Of a DNA stretch of 64,000 nucleotides, positions 44,658-52,748 are shown piece by piece. A model generated the notes under the pieces. The model was not told where the DNA came from, made no database searches, and saw only the letters and a program-made list of their open reading frames with translations. This DNA is from an uncultured Oscillospiraceae bacterium (lineage in GTDB: Bacteria; Bacillota; Clostridia; Oscillospirales; Oscillospiraceae), in the NCBI GenBank assembly GCA_910587645.1, contig CAJUNA010000013.1, positions 66,331-130,330 of the forward strand, in the 5' to 3' direction. Numbering within the stretch: position 1 is the first letter of the stretch; each line of letters begins with the position of its first letter. Position numbers and translations under genes: made by a program.

Positions 44658-45973
44658 CGAAAAAAAAGGACGAGCTGACTATGGGAGCGGACCGCACCGC
44701 GGATAACAAAAAGAATGAGGGCGAAAAGAAGTACGCCCGCCTGCCGGACAAGGCGCTGGAGAAGCTGCCCGCCGCGTCCATCCTGCTGGCGAACGAGAAG
44801 ATTATGGACTTGTTCGCCCGGGGCAAGAAACGGGGGCGGCTGGACTCTTCTGAGATGATGGAAGTCCTGGATGAGATTGAGCTGGACAGCGACCAGATGG
44901 AGAAGATTTACGACTCCCTGGAGGCCTTGTCCATCGAGATCGGCAGCGAGGAGGACCTGCTCCCGGAAATGCCCGATGATATGGACCCCCCTCTGGAGGA
45001 GATCGTAGATCTGGAGGAGGAGGAGCTGGTCGATCCCAACACGCTGGTGGACAGCTTTGCCATTGATGACCCGGTGCGGATGTATCTCAAGGAAATCGGA
45101 AAGGTCCCCCTTTTGTCCCCGGAAGAGGAGATCGAGCTGGCCCAGAAAATGAGCGATGGCAACCTGGCCCAGGAGCAGATAGAGGAAGCCGGGGAAGCCA
45201 GTTTCACGCCAGAAAACCTGGCGCGGATGAATAGGATTATCAAAGAGGGGGAAAAAGCCAAGCAAAAGCTGGCCGAGGCCAACCTTCGTTTGGTGGTCTC
45301 CATTGCCAAGCGGTATGTGGGCCGCGGGATGCTGTTTCTGGACCTGATCCAGGAGGGGAACCTGGGTTTGATTAAGGCGGTGGAGAAATTTGACTATACC
45401 AAGGGCTATAAGTTCTCCACCTACGCCACCTGGTGGATCCGCCAGGCAATCACCCGCGCCATCGCCGACCAAGCCAGAACCATCCGGATCCCTGTCCACA
45501 TGGTGGAGACCATTAACAAGGTTATCCGCGTCTCACGCCAGCTTTTGCAGGAGCTGGGGCATGATCCCTCTCCGGAGGAGATTGCCGATGAAATGAGCAT
45601 GCCGGTGGACAAGGTTCGGGAGATTTTGAAAATCGCCCAGGAGCCGGTGAGCCTGGAAACCCCCATCGGCGAGGAGGAGGACAGCCACCTGGGTGACTTT
45701 ATCCCCGATGAAGGCGCCAGCGAGCCAAGCGAAGCCGCCAGCTTTACCCTTTTGAAGGAACAGCTTGTGGATGTGCTGAGCACGCTGACCCCGCGGGAGG
45801 AAAAGGTGCTGAAACTTCGCTTCGGTATTGAGGACGGCCGTACCCGCACCCTGGAGGAAGTGGGCAAAGTATTTAATGTCACCCGCGAGCGGATCCGCCA
45901 GATCGAAGCCAAAGCCCTGCGCAAGCTCCGCCATCCCAGCCGGAGTAAGAAGCTGAAGGATTTCTTGAATTAA
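44654..45973 (+). CDS. rpoD: Primary sigma factor RpoD/SigA
   Basis: This is the housekeeping sigma factor. The 439-residue chain has a variable charged N-terminus (TKKKDELTMGADRTADNK), region 1.2 (DPVRMYLKEIGKVPLL near 140), region 2 (RGMLFLDLIQEGNLGL, YKFSTYATWWIRQAI), region 3 and region 4 (LEEVGKVFNVTRERIRQIEA). It overlaps dnaG by 4 bases as ATGA, the classic dnaG-rpoD pair. The stop codon sits exactly at the edge of the MITE-like repeat. The last residues, KKLKDFLN, are the normal family end, so the protein is intact. Confidence 0.96.
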   Translation: MTKKKDELTMGADRTADNKKNEGEKKYARLPDKALEKLPAASILLANEKIMDLFARGKKRGRLDSSEMMEVLDEIELDSDQMEKIYDSLEALSIEIGSEEDLLPEMPDDMDPPLEEIVDLEEEELVDPNTLVDSFAIDDPVRMYLKEIGKVPLLSPEEEIELAQKMSDGNLAQEQIEEAGEASFTPENLARMNRIIKEGEKAKQKLAEANLRLVVSIAKRYVGRGMLFLDLIQEGNLGLIKAVEKFDYTKGYKFSTYATWWIRQAITRAIADQARTIRIPVHMVETINKVIRVSRQLLQELGHDPSPEEIADEMSMPVDKVREILKIAQEPVSLETPIGEEEDSHLGDFIPDEGASEPSEAASFTLLKEQLVDVLSTLTPREEKVLKLRFGIEDGRTRTLEEVGKVFNVTRERIRQIEAKALRKLRHPSRSKKLKDFLN

Positions 45974-46136
45974 GAACCTGCATTCACAGGCGTTTGACGC
46001 CGTCTGGGCGAGTCTTTTGCCGTCCTGCTGCGTTAAAAAAATCTTGAAATACACAAAGTATTCCTGCGATTTTTTGCCTTACAGGGCGGCAAAAGACTCG
46101 CCCAGACGGCATCCCACGCCTATGAATACAGGTTCT
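45973..46136. mobile_element. MITE-like inverted-repeat element at the rpoD 3' end
   Basis: Bases 45973-46136 begin AGAACCTGCATTCACAGGCG and end with the imperfect reverse complement finishing CAGGTTCT. The two arms, about 55 bases each, share the long block GCCGTCTGGGCGAGTCTTTTGCCG almost unchanged. The 50-base centre holds AATAC/GTATT and AAATC/GATTT stems, so the whole element could fold as one hairpin. It has no coding potential. I recall similar repeats in gut Clostridia but cannot name one. The left end coincides with the last base of the rpoD stop. Confidence 0.8.
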
Positions 46137-46146
46137 AAATGCCGCA

Positions 46147-46189
46147 AGCGCCCCCGCCGGGTTTTTTCATCCGGTGAGGGCGCTTTTTT
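46147..46189 (+). terminator. rpoD operon terminator
   Basis: AGCGCCCCCGCCGG pairs with CCGGTGAGGGCGCT across a T-rich loop and is followed by TTTTTTG. It lies on the far side of the MITE-like element, so the element is inside the rpoD transcript. Confidence 0.75.
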
Positions 46190-46246
46190 GAAATGATCCT
46201 TGTCCGCCCAGGCAGACGGGCTGGCGGGAAATGGGAGGGGCGTCCC

Positions 46247-47020
46247 TTAAGAACCCGTGGAGCGGTAATGCCGCACCCCCAGCCGCCAGAGCAGCCCGCA
46301 GGGGATCAGGAATAGTAGGGATGCTATGGGCAGAAGCCCATACCACGATGGCCCCCGGTCAAAGAGGTATTGCAGGGGCCAGTGCTGAACCAGCGCCAGG
46401 GGCACCAGGAAAGTCAGAACCAGCAGCACCGGCTTGCCGTAGATGCCGAAGGGATACTTGCCGTACTCCCGGGGGCCGTCCATGAAGATGTTCAACGCTT
46501 CGATGTGTTCCAGCGTAAAGAAAGTGACACAGGCGTTAATCAGGTACACGCCGAAGAACACAGCCGCACCGCAGAAGATCATCAAAGCCAGCACAAGCCC
46601 TTTGGCGGGCGTCCAGCTTACCGCGCCGGAACCGATGGCCCAAACCAGCATGGCCACCGCCTGGAGCACCCGGGCCAGCATGGTGGGCTTCATGTCCTGG
46701 CAGAGAACCTGAAACAGAAGGGGCCGGGGCCGGAGCATGATCCGGTCAAACTGCGCCTCGGACAGGATGCGGCCAAAAGCATCGATACCCCTGCCGAAGC
46801 ACTCCGCCAGGGAAGTCGCGGCCAGAATCACCGCGTAACATAAGCTCAATTGGGACAGGGTATAGCCGCCTACGGTACCGAAACGGCCCAGGAGGAACAC
46901 AACGCTGAGGAATACGTTGGTGGTAATCAGCAGGTGTCCCAGGCAGCTCAGGAAAAAGCTGGCCCGGTAGGTCATGGCGGAGCGGATATGGATGGATAGA
47001 AATTTCAAATACAATTTCAT
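46247..47020 (-). CDS. ABC-2 type transporter permease, subunit 2
   Basis: This 257-residue membrane protein has six or so hydrophobic segments (SFFLSCLGHLLITTNVFLSV, LVLALMIFCGAAVFFGVYLI, LLVLTFLVPLALV). It is the DUF990-like permease type that pairs with a second ABC-2 permease and a DrrA-like ATPase, an arrangement I recall as an uncharacterised exporter group. No signal peptide is present. It is the last of three genes on the minus strand, three bases after the previous permease. The substrate is unknown. Confidence 0.8.
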   Translation of the reverse strand: MKLYLKFLSIHIRSAMTYRASFFLSCLGHLLITTNVFLSVVFLLGRFGTVGGYTLSQLSLCYAVILAATSLAECFGRGIDAFGRILSEAQFDRIMLRPRPLLFQVLCQDMKPTMLARVLQAVAMLVWAIGSGAVSWTPAKGLVLALMIFCGAAVFFGVYLINACVTFFTLEHIEALNIFMDGPREYGKYPFGIYGKPVLLVLTFLVPLALVQHWPLQYLFDRGPSWYGLLPIASLLFLIPCGLLWRLGVRHYRSTGS

Positions 47021-47023
47021 TTT

Positions 47024-47827
47024 TCAGCCCCCCATGATCACCGCGCGGCGCAGCCCGCTGCGCGTCAGCCCACAGCCAACAGCCAGCAGGGCTACTGCCC
47101 AGAACACTTGCAGCCCCATCACCCCAGGCGCTTCTGACAGAGGGATATTGCCGTTGAAAATGCGCAGAGGGACGTTCTGCATGGACGCAAAGGGCGTCAG
47201 GGCCGCAAACTGCCGGAAACCCTCCGGCAGGAAGGGCAGGGGGACGATCGCGCCGCCCAGCAGGTCCGCCGCCGCCACCGACAGCACCATGACGCCGTTA
47301 GGGTCCGTCACATGGAAGGTCAGAGCGTAAACGAACATGCTGTATCCGCACACCACCAGGAGCATCAGCGCCATTGCCAGCAAAAAAACACCGAAGGTCT
47401 CCGGCGGAATCCGCAGCCGCAGGCCATAGGGCGCGGGAATCAGGCTGCTCACAACGATGACCGGGATCATCCGCAGGAATGCCCGGGCCAGGCGCGTCCC
47501 AAGGCATTTCGCCATCCACATGCCGTAGAGATTGGTGGGGCGCAGCAGCTCATAGGCCACCGAGCCTTCCTTTACAGATTTGAGGATATCATAGTCCCAA
47601 TCCCATATCACGAACAGGGCCAGGAAGGCCTGTTGCAGCCAGATGTAGGTGGACAGGGCTTCCATGCCCATGGGGAACCGCTCTGGATTCTCCAGCCAGA
47701 AGGCGCGGTAGAGCAGAATTTCCATCCCGCCCCACACCAACTGGGTGCTCATGCCCGCCAAGGCGGCGGCCCGGTACTGTAAGCAGGCCATCAGCCGCAT
47801 TTTGAAGAAAGACCAGTATTTTTTCAT
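47024..47827 (-). CDS. ABC-2 type transporter permease, subunit 1
   Basis: This 267-residue permease begins MKKYWSFFKMRLMACLQYRA and has about six membrane segments (AFLALFVIWDWDYDIL, VFLLAMALMLLVVCGYSMFV, VFWAVALLAVGCGLT). It resembles the other member of the same exporter group. ATG 47827 is chosen because GAGGGGG lies upstream; the longer frame start at 47842 adds only MRGRG. It follows the ATPase after 11 bases and is followed by the second permease after 3. No clue to the cargo is visible. Confidence 0.8.
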   Translation of the reverse strand: MKKYWSFFKMRLMACLQYRAAALAGMSTQLVWGGMEILLYRAFWLENPERFPMGMEALSTYIWLQQAFLALFVIWDWDYDILKSVKEGSVAYELLRPTNLYGMWMAKCLGTRLARAFLRMIPVIVVSSLIPAPYGLRLRIPPETFGVFLLAMALMLLVVCGYSMFVYALTFHVTDPNGVMVLSVAAADLLGGAIVPLPFLPEGFRQFAALTPFASMQNVPLRIFNGNIPLSEAPGVMGLQVFWAVALLAVGCGLTRSGLRRAVIMGG

Positions 47828-47838
47828 ACCGCGCCCCC

Positions 47839-48636
47839 TCAAATGCCGAAGCGGCGGTACAAGTCCGCCACGGATTCCTCAGTGGACAGGTTCTCTCCGG
47901 CCATGGCGCGGATTTGGGCGGTATCGCCGTCCAGGAGGAGCTGCCCTTTGCCGATAAGCAGCACCCGGGAACACAGGGCGTCGATGTCCTGCATGTCGTG
48001 GGTGGTCAGCAGCACCGTGGTGCCGCACAGGCGGTTCTGCTCCAGGATAAACTCCCGAACCTTCAGTTTGCTCACCGCGTCCAGGCCGATGGTAGGCTCG
48101 TCCAGGAACAGCACGTTTGGCCCATGGAGCAGGGCGGCGGCAATCTCGCAGCGCATCCGCTGGCCCAAAGACAGCATCCGCGCCGGGGTTTTCAGCAGGT
48201 CGCCTAAGTCCAGCAGGGCCGTCAAGCGGTCCAGGTTTTCCTGGAACGTCCCCGCCGGCACCCGGTAGATGTCCCGCAAAAGCTGGAAGGATTCCATGAC
48301 CGGTACATCCCACCAAAGCTGGCTGCGCTGGCCGAACACTACGCCTAAATGGGAGACGTGCTCCCTGCGCCGTTCCCAAGGGGTAAGGCCGTTCACGGTG
48401 CAGGTTCCACCGTCAGGCCGGAGGATGCCGCTGAGGATTTTGATGGTGGTGCTTTTCCCCGCGCCGTTGGGGCCGATGTAGCCGAGGATTTGGCCATCAG
48501 GGACAGTGAAGGACATGCTTTGCAGGGCGGGGATCTCTGTGTACTCCTGGGAGAACAAGCTTTTCAGGGCGTTGCCCAGGCCCGCTTCCCGTCTTCGGAC
48601 CCGGTAGGTTTTGCAGATTCCTTTCATTTCGATCAT
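47839..48636 (-). CDS. ABC transporter ATP-binding protein (DrrA-like)
   Basis: The 265-residue ATPase energises the two downstream permeases. Walker A reads GPNGAGKST near 57, the signature is MLSLGQRMR near 155 (an SLGQR variant of LSGGQ), and Walker B is VLFLDEPTIGLD near 175. An N-terminal stretch before Walker A (CKTYRVRRREAGLGNALKS) is longer than in minimal ATPases, which is typical of this exporter subgroup. ATG 48636 has AAGGAG upstream. It lies behind a leader of about 280 bases, so expression is probably controlled at RNA level. Confidence 0.88.
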   Translation of the reverse strand: MIEMKGICKTYRVRRREAGLGNALKSLFSQEYTEIPALQSMSFTVPDGQILGYIGPNGAGKSTTIKILSGILRPDGGTCTVNGLTPWERRREHVSHLGVVFGQRSQLWWDVPVMESFQLLRDIYRVPAGTFQENLDRLTALLDLGDLLKTPARMLSLGQRMRCEIAAALLHGPNVLFLDEPTIGLDAVSKLKVREFILEQNRLCGTTVLLTTHDMQDIDALCSRVLLIGKGQLLLDGDTAQIRAMAGENLSTEESVADLYRRFGI

Positions 48637-48919
48637 CGTTTTTTGCTCCTTGTCTGAAAGATAGCCCGGCGCGTTCAGACCAGCGGGGGTCCTAGGCGGA
48701 CGGCCAACCTCGCCCTTTGGTGCGGCGGCATGCGTAGACTGCCGCACGGTTACGAGGTGCTGTCCGCAAAGCCTGAGAGGTGATTTGCCCCATAGCCTTA
48801 AAAGCAGCCGGGAGACGGGCTTGTCCGCAAGACGTCCGGGAGGTCACGAGCCTTCCCCGGGCGCGACAAGACCGCCCTCTTTCTGGGGGCGGAGTTGGGG
48901 GAACTCCGGAACAAAAAGG
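48637..48919 (-). promoter_or_regulatory. Long structured leader RNA of the ABC transporter operon
   Basis: From the expected start near 48919 to the ATPase ATG lie about 280 bases with no gene but several strong stems: CACCTCG/CGAGGT enclosing GTGCGGC/GCCGCAC, GCGGAC/GTCCGC, and CTCCCGGACGTC-type pairs. Two TGCGGACA copies occur. One part, GGGGCAAATCACCTCTCAGGC, looks like the 3' half of a glycine aptamer, but I see no matching 5' half. A metabolite- or drug-responsive leader is possible; the class is unknown. Confidence 0.45.
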
Positions 48920-48925
48920 ATATTT

Positions 48926-48954
48926 ATTCTACACCTGTTGGGGTGGGTTGTCAA
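48926..48954 (-). promoter_or_regulatory. Promoter of the ABC transporter operon
   Basis: On the minus strand TTGACA (48949-48954) is separated by exactly 17 bases from TAGAAT (48926-48931), close to the housekeeping consensus. It lies about 290 bases before the ATPase start, which places the structured leader inside the transcript. Confidence 0.8.
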
Positions 48955-49027
48955 GGGGGGCAAATGTAGGAGGAGTGTCCAAACGAAAGCCATTATGCTA
49001 TAATAAGGAATGAGGGAGTATGCCCTA

Positions 49028-49056
49028 TTGACACCGGGGCAAATTTCCAGTATAAT
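49028..49056 (+). promoter_or_regulatory. Consensus promoter of the FIST-MCP operon
   Basis: TTGACA (49028-49033), a 17-base spacer and TATAAT (49051-49056) form a perfect consensus promoter 36 bases before the FIST gene start. It implies strong vegetative transcription. Confidence 0.9.
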
Positions 49057-49092
49057 AATTAAATATGAAAAAATCAGAAGGGAGCTACCGAA

Positions 49093-50148
49093 GTGAAGCA
49101 GTTTTTTGGTATGAATCAAAGGGGCGACTTGGCGGCTGCGGTTCAGGGCCTTCACCGTCCCGAATTTATCATGCTGCTGTCCAATGACGCTCAATTCGAA
49201 GCCCACGTAAAAGAGCTAGAAAAGCGTTTCCCCGGCGTTCCCAGCATCGGGTGTATTGGCATGAGCTACCAAACTGGGATCGTGGAAAACGGCGTGGGCG
49301 TGATCGCTTTCACAGACGGGGTCAGCGCCGCCGCAAACGTTTTGGAGCAGGTTTCAACCATGCCGGTTAAATTCATCCGCCGGCTGGAAAAAGATATTCA
49401 ACAGGTGGGCGGCGGCAGCCGCAATACCGTGTGCATCGACTTCTGTACCGGCAATGATGCCTGCGTCCTCACAACCATGTATACTGTCCTCCAGCAGCGC
49501 GGGATCTCCCTGGTGGGCGGCACCGGAGGAGAGGGCCGGGTCTCCGCCAACGGCCGGGTCTACCAGGATGCCGTGGTTTACGGCGTGGTTCGTAACCTAA
49601 ATGGCCGCGTGAAAACGTACAAGGAAAATATCTACCATCAATTGGGCGATTACCGTTTCATCGCTTCCAATACTGACCGGGCTAACTACATACTGGGCGC
49701 CTTGAATGGAAAACCCGCCAAGCAGGTCTACAAGAGCATCCTTCATGTAACCGATGAGGAGATCCTGACCCGGACCTTCCAGAACCCTTTCGGCAAGGTC
49801 AATGGGGATGATACCTGCATCATTTCTATCAAGGAGGTCAACGGGAACGCCCTGGCCTGCTTCCGGCAGGTCAACGATTCCGATGTACTGATCCTCCTGG
49901 AGCTGGGCGATTACCAGGCTATCGTGAAAAATACCATACAGCAGATCTGCCAGGAGTTCCCCCGACGCTCCGCTATTTTCTCCGTGAACTGCCTGTTCCG
50001 GTATAAGCTGTTCTCCGAACATAATTATATGCAGGCGTATCTGCGGGAAATGGCGGCGCTGGGCTGCCACGCCGGGTTTATCGGGTATGGCGAGCATTAT
50101 AATAACCGCTTCGTCAATCAGTCCATGACCTGCGTGGTATTTGAGTAA
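49093..50148 (+). CDS. FIST-domain sensory protein
   Basis: This 351-residue soluble protein has FIST N and FIST C domains, a sensor module thought to bind small ligands such as amino acids. FIMLLSNDAQFEAHVKELEK and GVPSIGCIGMSY belong to the N domain, VGGTGGEGRVSANGRVYQ to the middle, and AIFSVNCLFRYKLFSEH to the C domain. No membrane segment or output domain is present. The start is GTG 49093, with GGGAG upstream. It is followed after 12 bases by a cytoplasmic chemoreceptor, so FIST probably supplies the ligand-sensing part that this receptor lacks. Confidence 0.85.
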   Translation: MKQFFGMNQRGDLAAAVQGLHRPEFIMLLSNDAQFEAHVKELEKRFPGVPSIGCIGMSYQTGIVENGVGVIAFTDGVSAAANVLEQVSTMPVKFIRRLEKDIQQVGGGSRNTVCIDFCTGNDACVLTTMYTVLQQRGISLVGGTGGEGRVSANGRVYQDAVVYGVVRNLNGRVKTYKENIYHQLGDYRFIASNTDRANYILGALNGKPAKQVYKSILHVTDEEILTRTFQNPFGKVNGDDTCIISIKEVNGNALACFRQVNDSDVLILLELGDYQAIVKNTIQQICQEFPRRSAIFSVNCLFRYKLFSEHNYMQAYLREMAALGCHAGFIGYGEHYNNRFVNQSMTCVVFE

Positions 50149-50160
50149 GGGGGGATCCAT

Positions 50161-51099
50161 ATGTTGTTTGCGGGAAAAGACCGGAAAAAAATGGTCCAGG
50201 AAGAAAAAAGCCTCTCTCCCATCGTCCATGTGGCGGGCAGCTTGAAGGCCTATCAGAAGGAGCTGGTGGAAAAAGAGGTGTCGTCCCTCTGGGAACTGAG
50301 CATGGTAGGAAAATCCTTCTCCGGCGTGCTGGAGGGGGCGGATCAGTTTCAGGCGAAGCTTCAAGAATTAGGAGATTCTTTTTCCAACATCAATCTGACG
50401 GCGGAGCAGTTTGACCAGGTGCGCAGCGAAATTACCCAGACCGTTGCCGAAGCCCAGGGACAAATGGAGGAGCTGGGCCACACCTCGGGGCAGGTACAGC
50501 AATCCTACGAGGAAATGGCCGGAACTTTCGCGCTGCTGCAATCCTCCATCAAGGAGATCCAGCAGTGTATGGGCAAAATCGTGGCTATCGCGGATCAGAC
50601 TAATATTCTGGCCATCAACGCTTCCATCGAGGCCGCCAGGGCCGGGGCGGAGGGCCGGGGGTTCGCGGTGGTGGCCGCCCAGGTCAAGGAGCTGGCAAAG
50701 GAGATTAAGGTGCTGGCCAATGAGGTGGATTCCGGCGTCAGCGATGTGGAGAGCAGCGCCAACCAGCTTAACAGCAGCATTACCGCTTCCCAGCAAACCC
50801 TGGGACAGGGGGTTGGCATCGTGGAGCAGACCAACCAGAGCTTCCACAAAATCACGGAAGCCGCCGAGGGGGCAGTGACCGTGCAGACGGAGATTTCCAG
50901 CGTGATCGGCACGTCCCGGCAGGATTTGCAGACTATCTGCCAGTTTTTCGACCAGCTCAAGGACCAATACCAGGAGGTTGTCCGGCATATTGACGCCGCC
51001 AGCCGCTTGGGAACTACCAAGAGCGCCATGTTTGAGGATATGGACAACATGATCTCCCAGATCCCTCCGCTAGTGAAGGATTTTGAGATGGGCCAGTGA
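50161..51099 (+). CDS. Cytoplasmic methyl-accepting chemotaxis protein
   Basis: This 312-residue protein is a soluble chemoreceptor. The conserved hairpin tip region reads IADQTNILAINASIEAARAG and AEGRGFAVVA, and the rest is long amphipathic coiled coil. There is no transmembrane segment and no recognised sensor domain, only about 60 N-terminal residues before the coil (AGKDRKKMVQEEK). It sits in a two-gene operon with a FIST protein and ends at a strong terminator. No che genes are in the window; it could signal to CheA elsewhere or serve another signalling role. Confidence 0.9.
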   Translation: MLFAGKDRKKMVQEEKSLSPIVHVAGSLKAYQKELVEKEVSSLWELSMVGKSFSGVLEGADQFQAKLQELGDSFSNINLTAEQFDQVRSEITQTVAEAQGQMEELGHTSGQVQQSYEEMAGTFALLQSSIKEIQQCMGKIVAIADQTNILAINASIEAARAGAEGRGFAVVAAQVKELAKEIKVLANEVDSGVSDVESSANQLNSSITASQQTLGQGVGIVEQTNQSFHKITEAAEGAVTVQTEISSVIGTSRQDLQTICQFFDQLKDQYQEVVRHIDAASRLGTTKSAMFEDMDNMISQIPPLVKDFEMGQ

Positions 51100-51106
51100 T
51101 ATTGGC

Positions 51107-51157
51107 AAAAGGATACCGCGCAATTCTGTAACAGAATTGCGCGGTATCCTTTTATTT
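51107..51157 (+). terminator. Terminator of the FIST-MCP operon
   Basis: A 23-bp perfect palindrome, AAAAGGATACCGCGCAATTC with its complement, is centred at 51130 and ends TTTTATTT. With the A-rich start it can act in both directions between the convergent MCP and HAD genes. Confidence 0.9.
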
Positions 51158-51169
51158 GCCATGGCTCGG

Positions 51170-51787
51170 TTATGTCAGCCTTACCCCGATACCCGCGGCA
51201 GACAGCTCGCGCCGCAGGCGTCCGGTGTTTCCATCAAATACCGCACCAGACATGCCCAGGCAGAGGGCGCCCTCTACGTTGGCGTTGTTGTCGTCTACAA
51301 AGAAGCACTCTCCGGCTTCTAAAGAGAAGGAGCGGAGCAAAAGCTGGAAAATCTCCGGCTGGGGCTTGAGCAGCTTATGGAACCCTGAGACAACCCAGCC
51401 GTCAAAAAGCTGGCTCCCAGGGATACGGTCAAAGTACTCAGGTTGGCGGACAGTGGCGTTGGAGAGAAGATAGAGCCCGTATCCCTTCTCTTTCAGCTCC
51501 GTCAGAAGGCACTCTATCCCCTCCATGGGCCGCAGCTCCAGCTCCCACCAGGCCAGCAGGCGGTCAACGCCGCTATGCAGGCGCTCCGGCAGCCGGCGTT
51601 TCATAGCCGCCGCGCCGGCTTCCTCGCCGATGGTTCCGCGGTCTAGCTGGATCCACTCCACAGAACCAAAAGCTTCCCGCAGAAGCAGCCGCTCATCATC
51701 CAAAGGGAGGTGCAGATGGGCGATGATCTCTTTAGGGTCGTAGTGTATCAGCACACCGCCCATGTCAAAAACAATATTTTTTATCAT
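51170..51787 (-). CDS. HAD-superfamily hydrolase (subfamily IA)
   Basis: This 205-residue phosphatase-like protein has the HAD motifs: IVFDMGGVL (catalytic Asp), LLSNAT (motif II Ser/Thr region), KPQPEIFQ (Lys) and FVDDNNANVEGA (acidic motif IV). It resembles haloacid dehalogenase-like YihX/phosphoglycolate-type hydrolases. The substrate is unknown. The start is placed at ATG 51787 because GGAG lies nearby; ATG 51799 is a four-residue longer option. It is the last gene of the minus-strand series that includes the broken peptidase. Confidence 0.82.
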   Translation of the reverse strand: MIKNIVFDMGGVLIHYDPKEIIAHLHLPLDDERLLLREAFGSVEWIQLDRGTIGEEAGAAAMKRRLPERLHSGVDRLLAWWELELRPMEGIECLLTELKEKGYGLYLLSNATVRQPEYFDRIPGSQLFDGWVVSGFHKLLKPQPEIFQLLLRSFSLEAGECFFVDDNNANVEGALCLGMSGAVFDGNTGRLRRELSAAGIGVRLT

Positions 51788-51808
51788 ATTTTTCTCCATA
51801 CGGGCTGG

Positions 51809-52690
51809 TCAGTCATTGGCATTCAGCCACTCCCGCAGAAGAGCAATATACCGGGGCGTATCTTCCACAAAGCATATGTGACGGCAGTCCCGGAAAAGCT
51901 CCCAGCGGGAGTTGGGGATGTGGTCGTACATATATTTTGCCACATAGGGGGTACAGAGATCGTTACCGCCGCTGATGACCAGGGCCGGCTGCCGGATAGC
52001 GGGCAGCAGCTCCGTTACGTCAAAATCCCGGAGGGTTCCGGCGGGGGTGAACTCGTTTGGCCCCCACGCTTCTACATAGGATGTCCGGCCCTTCCGCGAT
52101 GGGCGCAGCAGGCACGCCGGGCCATCTGGCGGCACCGGCCCCGCCGCGTGGCGCCGCATATACTCTGTCTCCGCCGCTTGGTAGCCTGCGCAGGTGTAGT
52201 CCCCGGAGGACTCCGCCTGGGCGATGGCCTGCTGCATTTCCGGCGGCAGGAAGCGGATCATCCGGTGCTGTTCCTCTCCCCACATCCGGGAGGACGGGAG
52301 GGTGCTGGAGAGAATGAGGCTTTTTACCCCCGCCGGATGGCGCTTACAGACATACTCCAGCAGAAGCATCCCGCCCCAGGACTAGCCCAACAGGTGAACT
52401 TTCCCCAGTCCCAGGTGCTCCCGGAGCGCAGCCAGCTCGTTGAGCCAGGTTTCCATATTCCAAAGCCCTGCCGCGTCAACCCAGGATCCGCCGCATCCCA
52501 GTTGATCGTACATGATAAGCTGCCGGCCGTCTATTTCCGCCAGGGTATCCAAGACCTCGAAATAGTTGTGAGTGGAGCCGGGGCCGCCATGAAGCAGCAC
52601 CAACGGCGTCTTGCCGCCCGCGCTCCGTCCCACCACGCGATAGTAGGTTTCATACCCCAGGTAGGGCATACGCCCTTCGTGTACTTCCAT
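51809..52690 (-). pseudogene. Proline iminopeptidase-like alpha/beta hydrolase with in-frame amber stop
   Basis: The frame from ATG 52690 (AAGGAGG upstream) to 51809 would give 293 residues, the normal length of proline iminopeptidases. LVLLHGGPGSTHNYF near the start is the oxyanion-hole motif; ISGGNDLCTPYV and DCRHICFVED hold the later Asp and His. At 52382-52384 the codon is TAG, exactly where the family has GQSWGG: the chain reads VHLLG, stop, SWGGM. One C-to-T change from CAG explains it, and no frame shift is present. The full enzyme is probably not made unless the codon is suppressed or the base is an error. Confidence 0.88.
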
Positions 52691-52748
52691 TTTGAAAAAC
52701 CTCCTTGCTGTTTTGTTTTTTAAGGTAAATCCCATATTCCCTGGTATT

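Noticed and set aside
48637..48919. Glycine or guanidine riboswitch for the ABC exporter
   Set aside because: A GGGGCAA and CTCTCAGG pair resembles half of a glycine aptamer, but the 5' half is missing, and the guanidine-I core is not present.
52382..52384. Amber stop as programmed readthrough (pyrrolysine or similar)
   Set aside because: No pyl genes or special downstream stem are visible, and a single C-to-T change in CAG explains it more simply.
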